A DNA stretch of 64,000 nucleotides. Source: Halictus rubicundus. Its lineage: Eukaryota; Arthropoda; Insecta; Hymenoptera; Halictidae. The position numbers and the translations under genes are program-made. Every line of letters begins with the position of its first letter. Within the stretch, counting starts at the first letter, position 1. This document shows positions 1 through 13,722 of the stretch, in pieces. The stretch covers positions 3,333,822 to 3,397,821 of the forward strand of contig NC_135158.1 in NCBI RefSeq assembly GCF_050948215.1, given 5' to 3'. The notes beneath the pieces were generated by a model. It was not told the origin of the DNA, made no database searches, and saw only the letters and a program-made list of their open reading frames with translations.

Positions 1-420
1 GGCTCCGATTAGGCTCTTGTACCGACTCGACGTTGACAGGGTAAGTAGAGTGCGAGTGCATTAACTGAATATTAAAAGCTTGTTGCGTCAGTTCGCCAAG
101 GATACGGTGATTAGGGTACAGAGTAGGCCTGAGTTAGATCAGGCTTCTATTAATAGTGATTACTAGCTGATGTAGCAAGTTGTGTCCTTGAGTGCGCTTG
201 CTAAATATTCATGCTTGGATTAGAGCGTGAATCAGAGTGAACAAGAATATTGGGACACAGTAGGTCTAGATTAGGTTGGATTTAGGCTCGCGTTGGTGCT
301 GATTCGACGCCGATAGAGCAACGTGAGTCCACCCGCGCACTTAACAAATATCAAAGCTCGAATCAACGTGTGAATCAGAAGAGGATAACAGGATTAGGGC
401 AACGTGGGTCGGGGTTAGGC
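1..420. repeat. degenerate ~140-bp tandem repeat, about three units
   Basis: Comparable segments start near 8, 125-145 and 284. Each has a TAGGCT/TAGGCC start, a GAGTGCG/CGCGCACTTAACAAATAT-like middle and an AAGCTTG/GCTTGG/GCTCGAATC end (78, 212, 355), followed by GTGAATCAG and GATTAGG words. Spacing is 134-143 bp. The array may continue to the left of the window. Confidence 0.55.
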
Positions 421-1998
421 ACTGTTTGCTCGATCGGTGGCTCCAGAAATCCGAGTATTCCGCGCCTCAGCATCCTCAGGCATCCATCCGTGTCTATGGC
501 AAAGGATGATCGACGGGTCGTGGAAGAATTAAGGGCGGAGGGACAGACAGCAAGAGCGAGGGAGGATACAGCCCCGGGGTCCATTGACAAATTTGCCAGC
601 GGGCAAAAAGGCTGCTTGGTATGCATCCCTCGCTCGGTCCATCGGCCATGCAAGACCGACAGAGCTTGTGGGAACGCGTGTGCGCGTGACGTGTGTCGCG
701 CGTCAGCTTTCCTCCACGCCGCCGTGAAATATTCCTCGCGAAACGGGAGGCGGGGTATAGGATATACGTGTTCCTCTTATCCATCGTCGAGACGTCGGGA
801 AGTTTTCCTTTTTAACGAGCCGAGCCCCGACGTTCCGCTCGCAATTCCTCTTCAAGGTCACGGATGATCGATGGCCCCTCCCAGCCACTGCGGGGGATGT
901 TTCGTCTTTATTATCCTACCGCCCCGTGGAAGAAGCGAATTTTCCAATGGAATGTTTCTTTCAAGCTCGCCAGACAGATCCCGCAGTCGATGCTCGTGAA
1001 ATTTCTGACCGTGGAAGCTGCAGTTTTCTCTTTTCTGCCGAGCTCTCGAAGCTCTTAGGTCTATTAAATTTTAGTCAAACTTGCTTTCATTCTCACAAGA
1101 CAATCAACAATATATTTATATATTATACTATATTATATTCAGACTGGTTCACGAAGAAACGATTAATGAAATTGTAACTGTCACGTTTATTAAGTAATCT
1201 TCAACTGTAATGTAACGTAGTCTCTCAAGAACCACGAAATATATGCTCTGGTAGAAAGTATAAAAGTTCAGTCGACACAAATTTTGCACGTAAATAAACT
1301 ATTACGCTCAAGAGGATTACCCAGCTAACCCAAATTCGTTCGAGCAATTGCCATCGAATTCAGGGTACAGGGTCCGAGGATCTGACCTTGGGTCGCCATA
1401 AATATTCAGGACCCTTGGCAATCGGGCGGAATCGTTCGCCACCTGCGCCCGATAACTCTCCACGGTAATCCTGACACACTTACCTTCTCCTAAGCCCTCT
1501 GTATTAGCATCGAGGGTAGTCAACGGAATCCAATAAAGTTTTCGCGTTGAGACGTTCACCTGCCTGCCTCACCTGATCTCCACGGGCCCTTCTCGTTAAT
1601 GAAAGGATCGGCTTCGTCGCTGGAGAAAAGAGAAAGAAAAAAAAAAAAGAAAACTCGTATAAATCCTCGGAGACGGTGAACTTTACGAGGCTGATTTCAA
1701 AGCGTGATCCATCGAGATTCCGCGATGTATCTTCCCGGGGCCAAAAATCACAGTTCCTAACAAAGTTTCCGGGCCGTTAACGGCGGCGAGAAAAACACAG
1801 AGGCGAAAAGGGACCCGGGGACAAAAACCGGGAACGATCCTCGCGATGGTAGACGAGAGGAGACGAGACGAGACCGTGAGGTCCAGGAAATGGATGGATG
1901 GTCGTTCGCAATTTGGCCCCCCAATAACCACGACACAAAGTAGCCAATTTATAATCCCCTGCCCCTCTACGGCGCAGGATACTTTTATCTTCGTACCT
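421..1998. other. non-coding, nothing recognised
   Basis: Several chance open frames are present, including an 80-codon one on the minus strand at 1559-1317 that contains a donor-like GGTAAGTG. No homology or exon structure can be supported. Confidence 0.4.
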
Positions 1999-1999
1999 C

Positions 2000-2058
<59 letters not shown>

Positions 2059-2075
2059 CCTCTCTTCCTCTTTTT
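1999..2075 (+). repeat. (CT)n microsatellite
   Basis: The core is pure CT at about 2007-2050, with interrupted CT/TTC flanks. Confidence 0.95.
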
Positions 2076-5000
2076 CTCGTCTTCTCTCGTTCTCCCGTCT
2101 GCTCTGCTTTTCTTTTTTCGTTCGTCTCCCTCTTCGGCAGCGTTTCGTCTCACCGAGCAGACGGCGGTGCTCGCCGATAACGGCCGCGACTCGCGAGCAA
2201 TGGCCCGGGAAATTAAATTTGCCCATTAACCTCTAATCGAGCCGCGCGGACCTCCGCGGGCTGATCTATGCCGCTACTGATTTACTTAACCGGCGAGCCC
2301 GAACGGTTTATTCTTAAGTAATGCCGCTCGAAACTGCTTCCTAAGCGATCCAATTGAGATACCCTTCGGCCCTTCGCTGCAAACGCTCGGAAACGGGCCC
2401 GCTGTTTCTTTCGCTGGTGCAGCACAGAAAGTGCCATTTGTGTCGAGACGCTGCTACAGACATCTTAAGTCTCGATTCTACCCTCCTGTGCTATCGACTT
2501 GTAGGTTTGGAATTAATTTTAGAAAGGAGAAAACTGAGCATCGGTTACCATTACGTTTATCTTGTACCGTAGAGAAGGTGCCATTACCACTGCTGTGTTT
2601 TATATATGGAATAATTTTTATTTTAAAGATCCGCAGTGACTTGATAACTACATAGAAACGTTAACAACAGTTCCCTGTATCTAATAACTATATAATTATT
2701 ATATAAACAGCGGCCTGTCCAATACGGTACTCGGATGAACGATCCCCGCTGCTGCGGCATCAAATGCGAGCATCTTTCATAAAAAAAAGTTCGATGTTTG
2801 CGGTGTAAAAGTCACGGACCGTGGCAAAACCGATGACTGCGGAGCGTAATAAAGTTTATCGCGGGTCCGCAGCGACCCGGCCCCTTTTAGCGAAGAGCGC
2901 CGTCATCCGAAAGTTAAACGCTCAGCGGAAAAGAAACGTCGGCGCAGTAAACGTTGCCGGTGTGGGTACTCGGGAACAACGGAAGCATTGTGATTCGTTG
3001 TTGCCGGTTCCCGAACAATCCCGGACGAGGTTCTCGGCGGGAGGGAGCGCGTTTACGACACGCGGTTTACGAGAACACACGGGGTTTACGAGCGAGCACA
3101 CACGCACGTTTGAAATTTAACTCGCAAGAAAGAGAGAGAGAGAGAGGATCACGTGGCTTCCTCGACGAAAACGCTCCGGCAATTCCGCACCGGGAACGAC
3201 AATGGCTCCGAAGAGGCCGCGCGTGGGCGGCCAGACTCCTTTTCTCCGAGAATGTCCCGAAATTAATTGCTTTCGTGGAAGCACTAGGGGCCGGAACAAA
3301 GAAAGCCGGCTCTCGATCGGCTCGAACAGCCTGTGTTAGCAATCATGGCGAGCCATGAGTTCACACTACTCGCACCTTGCTGCGCACAATGTCACCGAAG
3401 GATATTACCGCTCCAAAGTCTCAATTTTTCAAAAAATTGCGGATTTCTAACCAGCCGACCGCCGAAGGAACAATTAATTTAATAAACCAACGAAAAATAG
3501 AAGTCGCGATCTTCCTTGAAAATGGTACGAGAGTTTCAGACGTTTGTGAAACCGTTGGAAAATTTTTTTCGCGGCTGAGCCGGCCATGGATCCGATTGAT
3601 TAAAGCTTCTCTAAAAAGTGAGACACGCTACGTTTTTGGTCGATCCACCGAGTCATCCCGTAATCGTCGTTTTTCTTTCAGGAACGTAAAACTTTAACAG
3701 TTACGCTCACGTTCAGTTATTGATGCGTTAACTGATCGTTTCCAACTTGATGTTCCGAATGAAAAAGATTGCTCGATCGATCGTAGGGCCGGCATGTTCA
3801 GTCCTGGAGAACGACCCCGCAGCGGCCGGCACTTAATGGCTGATGGATCAAAAAATTTATCGCGCGGTCCGCGCGAAACCTCGGAAGCCGACTGGCAATT
3901 AGCGACCGGTCGTTTCGGTGAAATACAAGGCTGCCCCGATCACCCGAGAGATTCATCGCGATCGTTTCACTTAGGCAGCCCGTGGTGAATCACCTTATGG
4001 GGGGAACCTGACCGGGAACCTGAAGGATCCCGCAGTCATTTTTGTTGAAAAAGAAAGTAGCCTTCCCGCTTGATTGGCTGACTTTAATTAGAAATTAATG
4101 TCGCTGTACGTGGAGCGTGTGCTAAATTTTTAACCTAGGGCTCCTTAAAAATTTCAAATACAGTGACAAATACTAATACGATAGGTAAGGTTAATATTTA
4201 AAAGACATTGAAATTTATGTTCTGAAAATTGTGTGATTGCCGAGTTGAATTATTGGCCCGCATGAGGGTAGCATTCCTCGAGTTCATAATTAAAAGCCAC
4301 TTAAACCGAATCATTAAACGCTGACAAACAACGCTGACCTCGTAAGCAGCTGACAACCTAAACGAAGCACCAGAAATTCCCCTAACGTGGATGAACCGTC
4401 CAAGGCCACCTCCCCCACTCAAACTTAACGAATCGAACGTGCGAATTCAATTTTTCGCAGCTCCAGAATTCGCACTGTCTCCTCTGGGAAGGACCACCTT
4501 CAAATCCAACTTTCAGGTCCCTCTACGTGCCTCGATGCTCCATCAAGGGGTGAAACGAGCTCGGAAATTCCCAGGGGTGGTGGTGGAAAAGAGCTAGACC
4601 ATTTCACGTCAACGATCGACGGATAGATCTCCGATTACGACAACCCGACGTGCCGTATAATTGAGCAGGTGTCGCGAATCGCGAAGGGTAGCGAGGAAAA
4701 CCTTTGTACCCCTGTATATCGAACGGAAGGGTGTCAATGACAGTTGCACACTTTATTTGCCGATTTTTTTTTCGGTGGGAAAATGCGAACCTTTGATCCG
4801 CGACAGCGTAATTGTTAAGGGGTAATCGTTGACAAGGGTTGGAAAATTGTGAACCCTCTTTGAAGCTGTTTTAATCCCAGCAGCTGAGCTTGTCATTTGG
4901 AACAATTTTACTGTATGTGACTGGACTTGAATATTATTACATTGACGCAAGGACTAGGTATATCTAGCTGGTTTAAGAAATATTTGAAAATCATTCTAGC

Positions 5001-5208
5001 CTGTCTTTTAAACATCTAGATCCTCGAATTTAGTTTTACTAAACTCCTATTTCTTACAATTAATGAATTTTTATTCTGTTCTTTATTTTATGCAAACACG
5101 AATCTCTAGCAATTTGGTAATCTCTAGTATTTGGTGATAGACATTGCTCTGAATTATAGCATGGTGATTATTCGTAACGCCTCAGATTTGCCATTTGGGT
5201 GACGCTGT
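2076..5208. other. non-coding, nothing recognised
   Basis: No gene, RNA or transposon is recognisable in this stretch. It contains only a short (GA) tract at 3129-3147. Confidence 0.4.
3129..3147 (+). repeat. (GA)n short tract
   Basis: About nine AG repeats lie on the + strand, the opposite orientation to most tracts in the left half. Confidence 0.85.
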
Positions 5209-5223
5209 GGGGGGGGGGGGGGG
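5209..5223 (+). repeat. G15 homopolymer
   Basis: Fifteen consecutive G lie on the + strand; the length may be uncertain in assembly. Confidence 0.85.
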
Positions 5224-5637
5224 ATAAAATTTCGATTTCACCTGAAGCGGGTCGTTAGCAATCTATTCAGGAATTGAATATTTCCAATCCGTGCATACTA
5301 ACCTGTTCAGCTGTCCTCCCCCGTAATCAGACACCTCTGGATCATAACGAATGCATAATCCCCGCTAATCCGATTTCTCGCGTCTCAGTTTCCATTCTCT
5401 GTCTTCCAGTTTGTCGGCTCCACGCTGTCTGGCCAGCGACGTCCGCTCACCCCCTTCGACGTCACTCCCGGACCGTTTAATTATTATCAACCCCGGTGGC
5501 TGCCGGGACGAGTGACGGATGGATTTTCGTTTATACGACGCGCGACGTGGCGTGTAATTAACTGCCGGCCAATTATAGACGGCCGTGCACCACTGCGGTT
5601 TTTAACGTTGCCGTGACAGGTGTCGGCTTCCCGTACA

Positions 5638-5649
5638 CCCCCCCCCCCC
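5638..5649 (+). repeat. C12 homopolymer
   Basis: Twelve consecutive C lie about 415 bp downstream of the G15 run. Confidence 0.85.
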
Positions 5650-6726
5650 ATACACCCCCGTATCAACCCTTCTTTTATACACGATGAAATTCGAACGGTC
5701 ACGATCGAAGTCGTGAGAACGTCGATAGTGTCTTCTGTCGAGAGTCTTTTTAATTACGTAACTCACGCCTGGGGCGCAAAGGGATTGGTCCAATCTAATT
5801 TTCAATTATTTCTGTCCTTTGAACGTTTCACCCATTGGGATTTTGATTTTAATGACTGCACTTTAAGTACGTAATAAGACTGCACATAAGTGCAAGGCCT
5901 GAGGCATCGTTGAACAGAATTATTTTTAGAAATGTAACTAATAGAGAAACGTCGTTGAAAATTTTTGCGCGATCAGCTCAATATCCGAGCTACCTCTCAA
6001 AAAATTTTTGATAAAAAATAAAGAATATTAGCATCTAAAAAACATCATCAAAAACAAAATTGTCTACCTCCATCAAAGAACAACGTCACGTAAAAGGGTT
6101 GATAATTAAAATGATCGGTGAATGATTTCGGGAAGGGGAGGGGATGTTGGTGAGTGGTGTCGATGAAATAACAACACACGAAGTTTTCAATGGATTTTTT
6201 CTTATTTTTTTTTGTATCTTTTTCACTTCATTTCACCAATATCTTTAGGATAGTGGCATTAAAAAATGTTTATTAATATAATATGTATACTTTCCTTAAA
6301 ATCATCCGTACTCGTATTCTCATAGCGTAATAATCATAATAATATATAATCATTATAATAATAATATATATCTATATTTATTTATATATATATATATATA
6401 TATTATGTTTATGTATTTCGCATATAGAGAATAGTCAATTACATAGTAGGTTTGCGTAGGTTTTTTTTTTGTTGTATTCATTATTACCATTATTATTATT
6501 TTTTTTTGTTCATTTAATCTTTAATTGTAAAGGTATTCCATTACTAAACATATAAAAGCGGTATAAAGCTCGATCCTCACACGCTAAATTGTATTTTACC
6601 TCCACTTCATTTCTATTTTTTTTTCCTTATTCCGCGAGTTCTCGTAATCTTCTTTTGTCCGTTCCCTCACCCAATAATAATAATAATTATTGAATAAATC
6701 GTCTTACCACCAAGGTTAGTTCTCCT

Positions 6727-6730
<4 letters not shown>
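5650..6730. other. AT-rich non-coding block
   Basis: From about 6180 the sequence is dominated by T-runs, ATA/TAA triplets and a (TA)n run near 6382-6402. It resembles a transcript 3' end on the minus strand, but no transcript can be demonstrated. Confidence 0.35.
6269..6274 (-). terminator. candidate poly(A) signal (AATAAA, minus strand)
   Basis: TTTATT on the + strand is AATAAA on the hdc strand, inside a strongly AT-rich block (about 6180-6700) that resembles an insect transcript 3' end. Many AATAAA copies occur by chance in AT-rich DNA, for example at 30556-30551 on the same strand, so this is only a candidate for the distal end of an extended hdc transcript. Confidence 0.15.

Positions 6731-6794
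<64 letters not shown>
6731..6794 (+). repeat. (CT)n microsatellite, 64 bp pure
   Basis: This is an uninterrupted CT run. Confidence 0.95.
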
Positions 6795-6797
<3 letters not shown>

Positions 6798-7017
6798 ACA
6801 TACGCACACACAAATACACGCATACACACGCTCATCCTGTCACCCTTTCTTTCTCGCTATACAAATCGCCTCTCGCGAACAAAAAAACCGTTTGTTTGCT
6901 CTCTCATCCGTTCGCACACCCATCGATCTCGCACGAAAAAAAAAGAAAAAAAAACAAAAACTGTCATCGTCGTCATTCACGCAAGTCTCTCGCTCTCTGT
7001 CAGCGTTCGTTCTTTCC

Positions 7018-7092
<75 letters not shown>
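7018..7092 (+). repeat. (CT)n microsatellite, interrupted
   Basis: CT blocks are broken by TTC and CCC interruptions. Confidence 0.95.
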
Positions 7093-7095
<3 letters not shown>

Positions 7096-8596
7096 ACTCT
7101 GTTCACGTAAACCTAGGCGCGTAGTAATGCGATTTTAATGCTTAATAAGTGTGTACAGTGTGCTTCGTCGTCGACGTCCCTTTCGTCGAAGCCCCGTCGC
7201 GTCGGCGTGCGACGCCGTTGCCCACCGGGCGAAGAAAAACCGAAAACAAAACCGCAAAATCAAACCGTCGAGCTCGCTCGAACGGGACGAAAACAGCACA
7301 AGAGCAAAGTAGAAGAGCCCGGTGGGGATGGCCAGGGCCGAGATACAAAGGGTGCACGATCGAAAGGGACGCGTGAGCCCGAAAAAACTGCCAGGACCAT
7401 ATTGACCGTGTCCTCCGCTCTGTCTAAGAGCATCGATTAATTAACGCGAACTCGCATCCAGCGCGACGATGACGACGGCCACGGAGAGACCGTTCCCTCC
7501 TTCATCGTCTCTCCCCCCCCTCTCTCTCTCTCTTTTCCCCCCGTGACCTTGACCTTCTGTCTGTCCCTGAAAATCCGGGTCAACGGCCACGGACCCGACC
7601 GTCGCCAACGACGTCTCCGTCGAGTGAAATATTAAAAGACTAAAAAGACGAGTCGTTTCTTCGAGACTTTCCTCCTTCATCCCTTACCCAGCAACCTCAC
7701 CAATAGGCCTCTGTATTACATTTCTCTTTCTCTCGCTCCCCCTTTATTTTAATTCCATTCTTTGTACGCCACCTGTGTTCTCGATTCAATTTTTTCTATC
7801 CAGAAGGAATTGAAAATTCGCTTTTCTGAACGATCCTCTCGAAGAAACGACCCCAACACGTGTTAAGCACTAGCTCTCGATCGACACAGCTTATCGATAA
7901 TATACTCTTTTTCTTTTCTTTTCTTCAACCGTAAATCATCCCACTTCGTTACTTTCCACTCCTTCGTGCGTCTATCTTCCTCTCGAAGTCGCTGGCGGGC
8001 ACACCGGGCGCGTCTTTTGTGTTTTCCCTTTTCTCGCGGTCCCATCCCCCCACCCCTCCCTGTCTACCGCGGATTTTTCATCGCCCGTGATCTCGATCGT
8101 TCTCGGAGGATTTAGTCTCACTATTTTTCCGGCGTTCTCAGAGCTCGGAGATCACCGCGAGCACGATTCCGACGCCCAGCACCGGGAATCCGTCGCGACG
8201 AAGCATTCCCGAGTCTATAGAACATTTGCTTCGCACGCAAAACCACGAACCCCGTCGAAAACACGATCCTCCGACCCCGTTTTGTACGCTTTCGATGCCG
8301 TTTCGACGCCCACGCTTCTTACTGTCAGATAGGTTCGCAGACACGACGCGATCCACGATCTTACAACCGCCGATCCGGTGATCCGATACCTACGATTCTG
8401 ATGGGATTAACGAGAGACTCGCCCCCCGGTATTGGGGTTGTGTGTTTGTTTTCCCCTGGAGATAATCCCCGCAACGCTCTTCCGAAAGAATCTCGGAAAA
8501 TATACGCGCAATGCGAGCCGGTTCTTTGTCGAAGCACGTGTGCTTCCTTCGATTTCGAACTTTCGAAATCAACGAAAGAGTTGAGTGCGCGCTTCT
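7093..8596. other. non-coding, nothing recognised
   Basis: The sequence is pyrimidine-rich on the + strand, with short chance open frames on both strands. No domain or splice structure is seen. Confidence 0.4.
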
Positions 8597-8912
8597 CTGG
8601 ATCAAACAGCAATTTTTAAAAATGTAACTACGCGTCTTGGAATCGGACAGAATTTTTTTTTGAAGTCAATTACACTTTCCTGGAATGAACATAAATGTTT
8701 AAAACCTGATCACGCTCCTCTGGATCGAATAAAGAATTTTTCTTTTGTTCTCTGGACCAAACACAAATTTTTCGTAATGAATCACACGTCTCTGAAGCCA
8801 ACGGCAATTTTTTAGAAGATAATCACACCCTCCTGGATCGAACAAAAATTTTGATAAGCTCATCGATCCGCCTAGAGTCGAATAAGAATTTTTGTATGGA
8901 ACATCTCGTTAT
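8597..8912 (+). repeat. 40-bp minisatellite, eight degenerate units
   Basis: Units begin CTGGAT/CTGGAC/TTGGAAT at 8597, 8637, 8680, 8720, 8752, 8792, 8833 and 8872, with spacings of 40, 43, 40, 32, 40, 41 and 39 bp. The consensus starts CTGGATCGAACAAAAATTTT, followed by a variable part ending in AATCACAC plus CTC or GTCT. Confidence 0.85.
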
Positions 8913-11900
8913 TAAGTGTGGGGTTGAATTTTGCAAAAGAAGAACTGAATTTTTGAAAATAAAACCGCATATCTCTTCGGAAAAATCGTTGTTCTGATTA
9001 TTAATAGTTTTTCAATTCGTCAGTTCGCTCGATTCTTTATTGTTAGAAATTTATTATAAGGGCCAAGCCCATGGATACATACAGTGGAATAAATAATATT
9101 GGATACATAAATAAAAAAGCTTCTAAAAATTCGAAGTAATAGAGATATTGTACAACTTTTTACGCCAATCGATTTTAGCAGCTACATTTTCTTTCCTATT
9201 GTTTAACAGATCTCACGGCCAAGATCCGATCGGAGAAGCGATGCGTTCGTGGATCGTCGACGCGGATCACCGTTCGATCAATGAGATAGATCTAGCGAGC
9301 CGGAAATCGCCACCGGATGTTGATGTCGCCCGCCAGCTAAAGGTACAGCGTAGTATCTAATAACACCCGAGTTAGACTCTCGCCCTCAAGCCAACCAAAC
9401 AAGTATAGTTCGCATACAATTATTACAAATACGAATTCTTAAATATCAACTCTTATACTCTAACGATAGAATGATAATTAATAGGGTGTGTTGTCTCTTG
9501 CGAGACGACCGGGATGTAAACCGAGGTATACCCGGCCCCACTTTACCGGGTACACGTATCCGTCATAATAATATTTTTCTTCCTAATAATTAATATACTC
9601 TTGTTAGCTTTTCCCACATTTTTTCCCTTTATCTCGAATAGGTTGTTGTCACCGAAGAAGCAACGAGTGCCTCGCGGGATCCGCTGTCGATCGCAAAAGT
9701 TCGCACATTTGTGCAAAATATGCGAAACAAATGAAGAAAAATTCTAAACAATTTACAAAATGCTACAATAAGATGAAACAGACCCTGAAGAACCAATATC
9801 CTCAGGTTTAGTCACCAAAAAAACATGGTATCGGCACAGAATATCGACAACCAAATTTCGCGGAGTTCTAAAACGTCACTCCGGGCTTATATGTTTCCGG
9901 ATATTTTCAGAATCATTTCAGAATCCGTCTGACTTTAATTGACGAGACAATCGACGTCGATAAAGCAAGCAAGAGTCTCTTTCGATTCTAATATTTAATG
10001 CACACGGACTTTTACGAGCGACTGCGTGTCGTGCATTTGCTAGCAGAGACGGGTAAAATTGTCAACAAAACGAGAAACTACCGAAAACAATATTAAATAC
10101 AATCACACTTCCAGACTCTCAAAAATAAGAGAACCATAATCACTAAGGTAAAGCAATATTACCAATTGTCCACTAATTATTCAGGACCATGAGACGTCCT
10201 CAAGCAATCCTGTGAATATCTAATTCGCTTGAAACAAGATCAAAATCCCGTCTCTGTGTTCGAATATCGACGAACGTCGTTCATAGTTAGGCGACGAGTG
10301 TGAGGCTGAAAATGAATATGTAATCGGCGAGCACCGAACCGGAAATGCTCGTCACACGTCTGCTGGGATTTCCCTAGAACGCAAAGGGTTTTGCTTCGCT
10401 GAATCTCTGCTCGGAGTACTCTAACACCTACTATGTTATCGATTAGAATTAGATAGTTCCGGCGAGACGGAACCGTCTGTGCTTCTCTTATGCTTACAGT
10501 TCTACCTAGCGATACCTGAATATAGAACCCGATGCGGAGCTCCTCTGTCTGAAAACAGTGCGATCTTGAATCGTGGCGGCAGATATCAACGCGTCGAATC
10601 ATTCCCGATGATGTGTCGAACTCGAACGCAGCCTTGGACATTTTCAATTAATCATTCATTCAGTTTTAAATTAAGAAGAAAAAAGAAGCTTCTCATTCTC
10701 TGTGAAAATTTTTGAATTGTATCACTTTAAATAGAATTACAAATTCGAGAGCTGTTCTTATTTCAAATATTTTCTTAAAAAGATATTTATCGACACCAAC
10801 CACTTGTGATAAATTTTATTAAAACTGTTATCCAAATGAAAAAGTTATGTCACAATATTGTTGGAATTTTGATTTTCCAAAGGTATTGTTTAGAAAATGT
10901 CCAAGGCTGGTCGAAGCTCGCCTGTGCGAAAGCTCTCTGACCCATTTCCTCCGTAAAACTGCTAATCGAAAATACCTGAATCCCCTAATCGAAAGCTCAG
11001 TCGACTTTTTAGACAGAATATCGAACTGGATGTGCCGAGGTCGATCCTCGAATCGATTCCGTCCACATTGAACAGTGTAGAAACAAACTTCTCTTCCGCA
11101 GAAACGTTCTGGCTCACATTGTTTTTCATTAAACGATAGAAACCTGCTCGACCGAGGACGAGTCACGCTATCATCTACCACCGAAACGCTTTCTTTTTCT
11201 TTTGCAGATCACTTTTGAGTAGACTTTTATCAAAAATATATTCTATATATATGTCTATACGTAATCTCCTCCGGCAAGATGTCGGTCTTCCCCGGCGCTC
11301 GAGTAAAAAAGTCTACGAATATTCGAACTATCAAGGAAATCTTGAAGGATCGGATATGGAGACGCCAAGTGAACCGAATCCGCCGCCATTTGTCAATTTT
11401 TCCGTCCTCGAATCGTCCACGGTCGAGCAGTGCAGATTTTTCTTTAAATAATCGACTAATTTTCATTCGATTCCACAGAGAAACGAAAAAGTAATGATTT
11501 TGAGTTGTCAGCGTGGATGGAATCGTTTCGAGAAGCCTAACCCCGCGCGGCACGGTGTTCCTAGGATTATTTAGAGATCATCTACGAAAGGTCAGTCTGA
11601 AGTCACCTGTAAATGCGTCGAAATTCACGGAGATAGAAATACACGCGGCTAAAAACGTCTCGGAAAATTCGAAGGCTGGAACAATTATGTTTCTCGAGTC
11701 TTATTTCGGCAGTTCTGCTCGCCGACGCCCCGAAAAAACCGATCTCTCGATCTCGTCTCGGTTTCCATCTTGAAATCCAAACCCTCTAGCAAGCAAGATC
11801 GAGGTCCGCATAATCATTCGCTATCATAAAACCAAAACTCGCGACTTCGAAGGCGGAGAATCAGCAAGAGCTCGCATCAAAATTCTGCATCTACTTGCTG

Positions 11901-13691
11901 CGCCGACGAAGATTCAATCTCGGACAATTTTGATCGTAGTTAACGCCTCGATTGTACTCTCCAGGTAGCCTAATCTCGAAACCCAAGTCCAACTTCTTCG
12001 AGAACCAGATCGAAAGACGGTCGAGTCGTCGGCGTGATTATTTTAAATATTTTTAATTCGCTGGCGGAAGTACGACCGAGCATGTCGCACGGGATCATTC
12101 GAAAATGGTCGGGTCAAGGGATTATGCTCGTGATTGCTGAGTGTATGTAGATCGACCAGTCGATTGGACATATTATGTGTGTCGTGTACGTGGACTTTTG
12201 CATTGTTTCTTGCGTGTTTCGCTTTTTGTCTTCGCTTTTATTATTTTTCCCCCCCTGTTCTATGTAATTGTTAATTAATAGGGTTGCCAGGTGTGTGTTC
12301 CGACAGACGTTACACCGAGTCTTCTTCTTAATCGCTTATATGCTCTCTGTTGCACGTGGCAACCGTAGTAATCGAGACTAACTAACTAGCTATACTCTAT
12401 AGAATGTATGATTAATGAGGACAAAAGGGGACACCTAGAAAGGAGATACAGCTTCTCTCCTTGGATAAGATTAAAATCGGCGGTTCACTCGTTAACTGGA
12501 TGGGCTGCGTGCAATAAAACAGACACACGCGCGCGCACACACACGCATACAGACACGTACTCGGGCGCTCGTTCGTGTTCACACCGAGAACTTCTATCTA
12601 CGGTTATTGGATTCCACCTTTCAAGCTTAAGTTCCTTTTCTACAGGGAACGACGACGACCACGGAGAGAATCGGCGCTAAGTCCTGTCGTTAATTCCCTT
12701 TGATACGCGGTAATTGTGCCATCGCACTTAAGACCGGCTCAGCAGGATTTCGAGGGGCTCTACTCGCCGAACGGGGCCGCCCATTCCCTTTTTCTTTTCG
12801 TTTCTTTTCTTTCGGCCAAGGGAAAAAGGCGGGTCGAGTTTGTTTAGAACGCCGATGGGCCCGAACGCTGCCCCGTGGAAACCACGAAACCACCAATTCC
12901 CGAAAAACAACTCGATCATCTCTCCCATCCATAATTACACGACTCCTCCGAGATCCACGGGATACATCGACAAATTTTTGTTGGCTTAGTCAATCGTTTT
13001 GCAGGATTCTTTTTTAGCTCAGAAGTTCGAGTTTCGTCATTTCTCTAATCACATTTTACAAAATTTCCCCCTTGACAGAATCTTTTGACGATCCAATTTT
13101 TGACAATGTACAGCAGCACATATGTTTGCTAGCGTTCTCGCGCCATGGTTGATTAAATTTTACACGCATGCCTTGAATAACCAGAGGCAGGAAAAAGAAG
13201 ACTATGGAATCCGGAGGATCTCTGCACGAACCATTGAATATTGATACTAATAAATTCCCCGCAGCTTGAACGATTGAACATACGATGGAAGAAATTAAAT
13301 TTACTTGTTATCTACAGAATGTACGAACAACCATCAATTCCGCCGATCGCGAACTATGTCTATGAAAATGACTTCCATTAAATTCTTCACGAAAATCGAT
13401 GTCCTCTGGAGCTAAGAATTTTCTCTGAATGGGAGAAATGATTCTCCGAGTTTCTACTTGTTCCAGATCGCATAATTGGATCCTGAGATCAATTCCAAGG
13501 ATTCTGGGATACGGGATTTCCACGTTGAAAGCGTCACGGGTTCCCCAAAGACGCGTTACCTGAGAGAATTCGGGATCGAGACAGATAAATCGTTTGCAGC
13601 CAGGTCTTAAGTGTCGATGGTAGTCTAGATCGTTAACGTGCAGGTATATCGATGCAAGTGTTAAGTGCGTACGTAATATATGCATAATATA

Positions 13692-13722
<31 letters not shown>

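Noticed and set aside
1317..1559. 80-codon minus-strand frame with a donor-like GGTAAGTG inside
   Set aside because: A plausible acceptor (CAGGCAG) exists just upstream, but the encoded peptide is unrecognised and no second exon was found.
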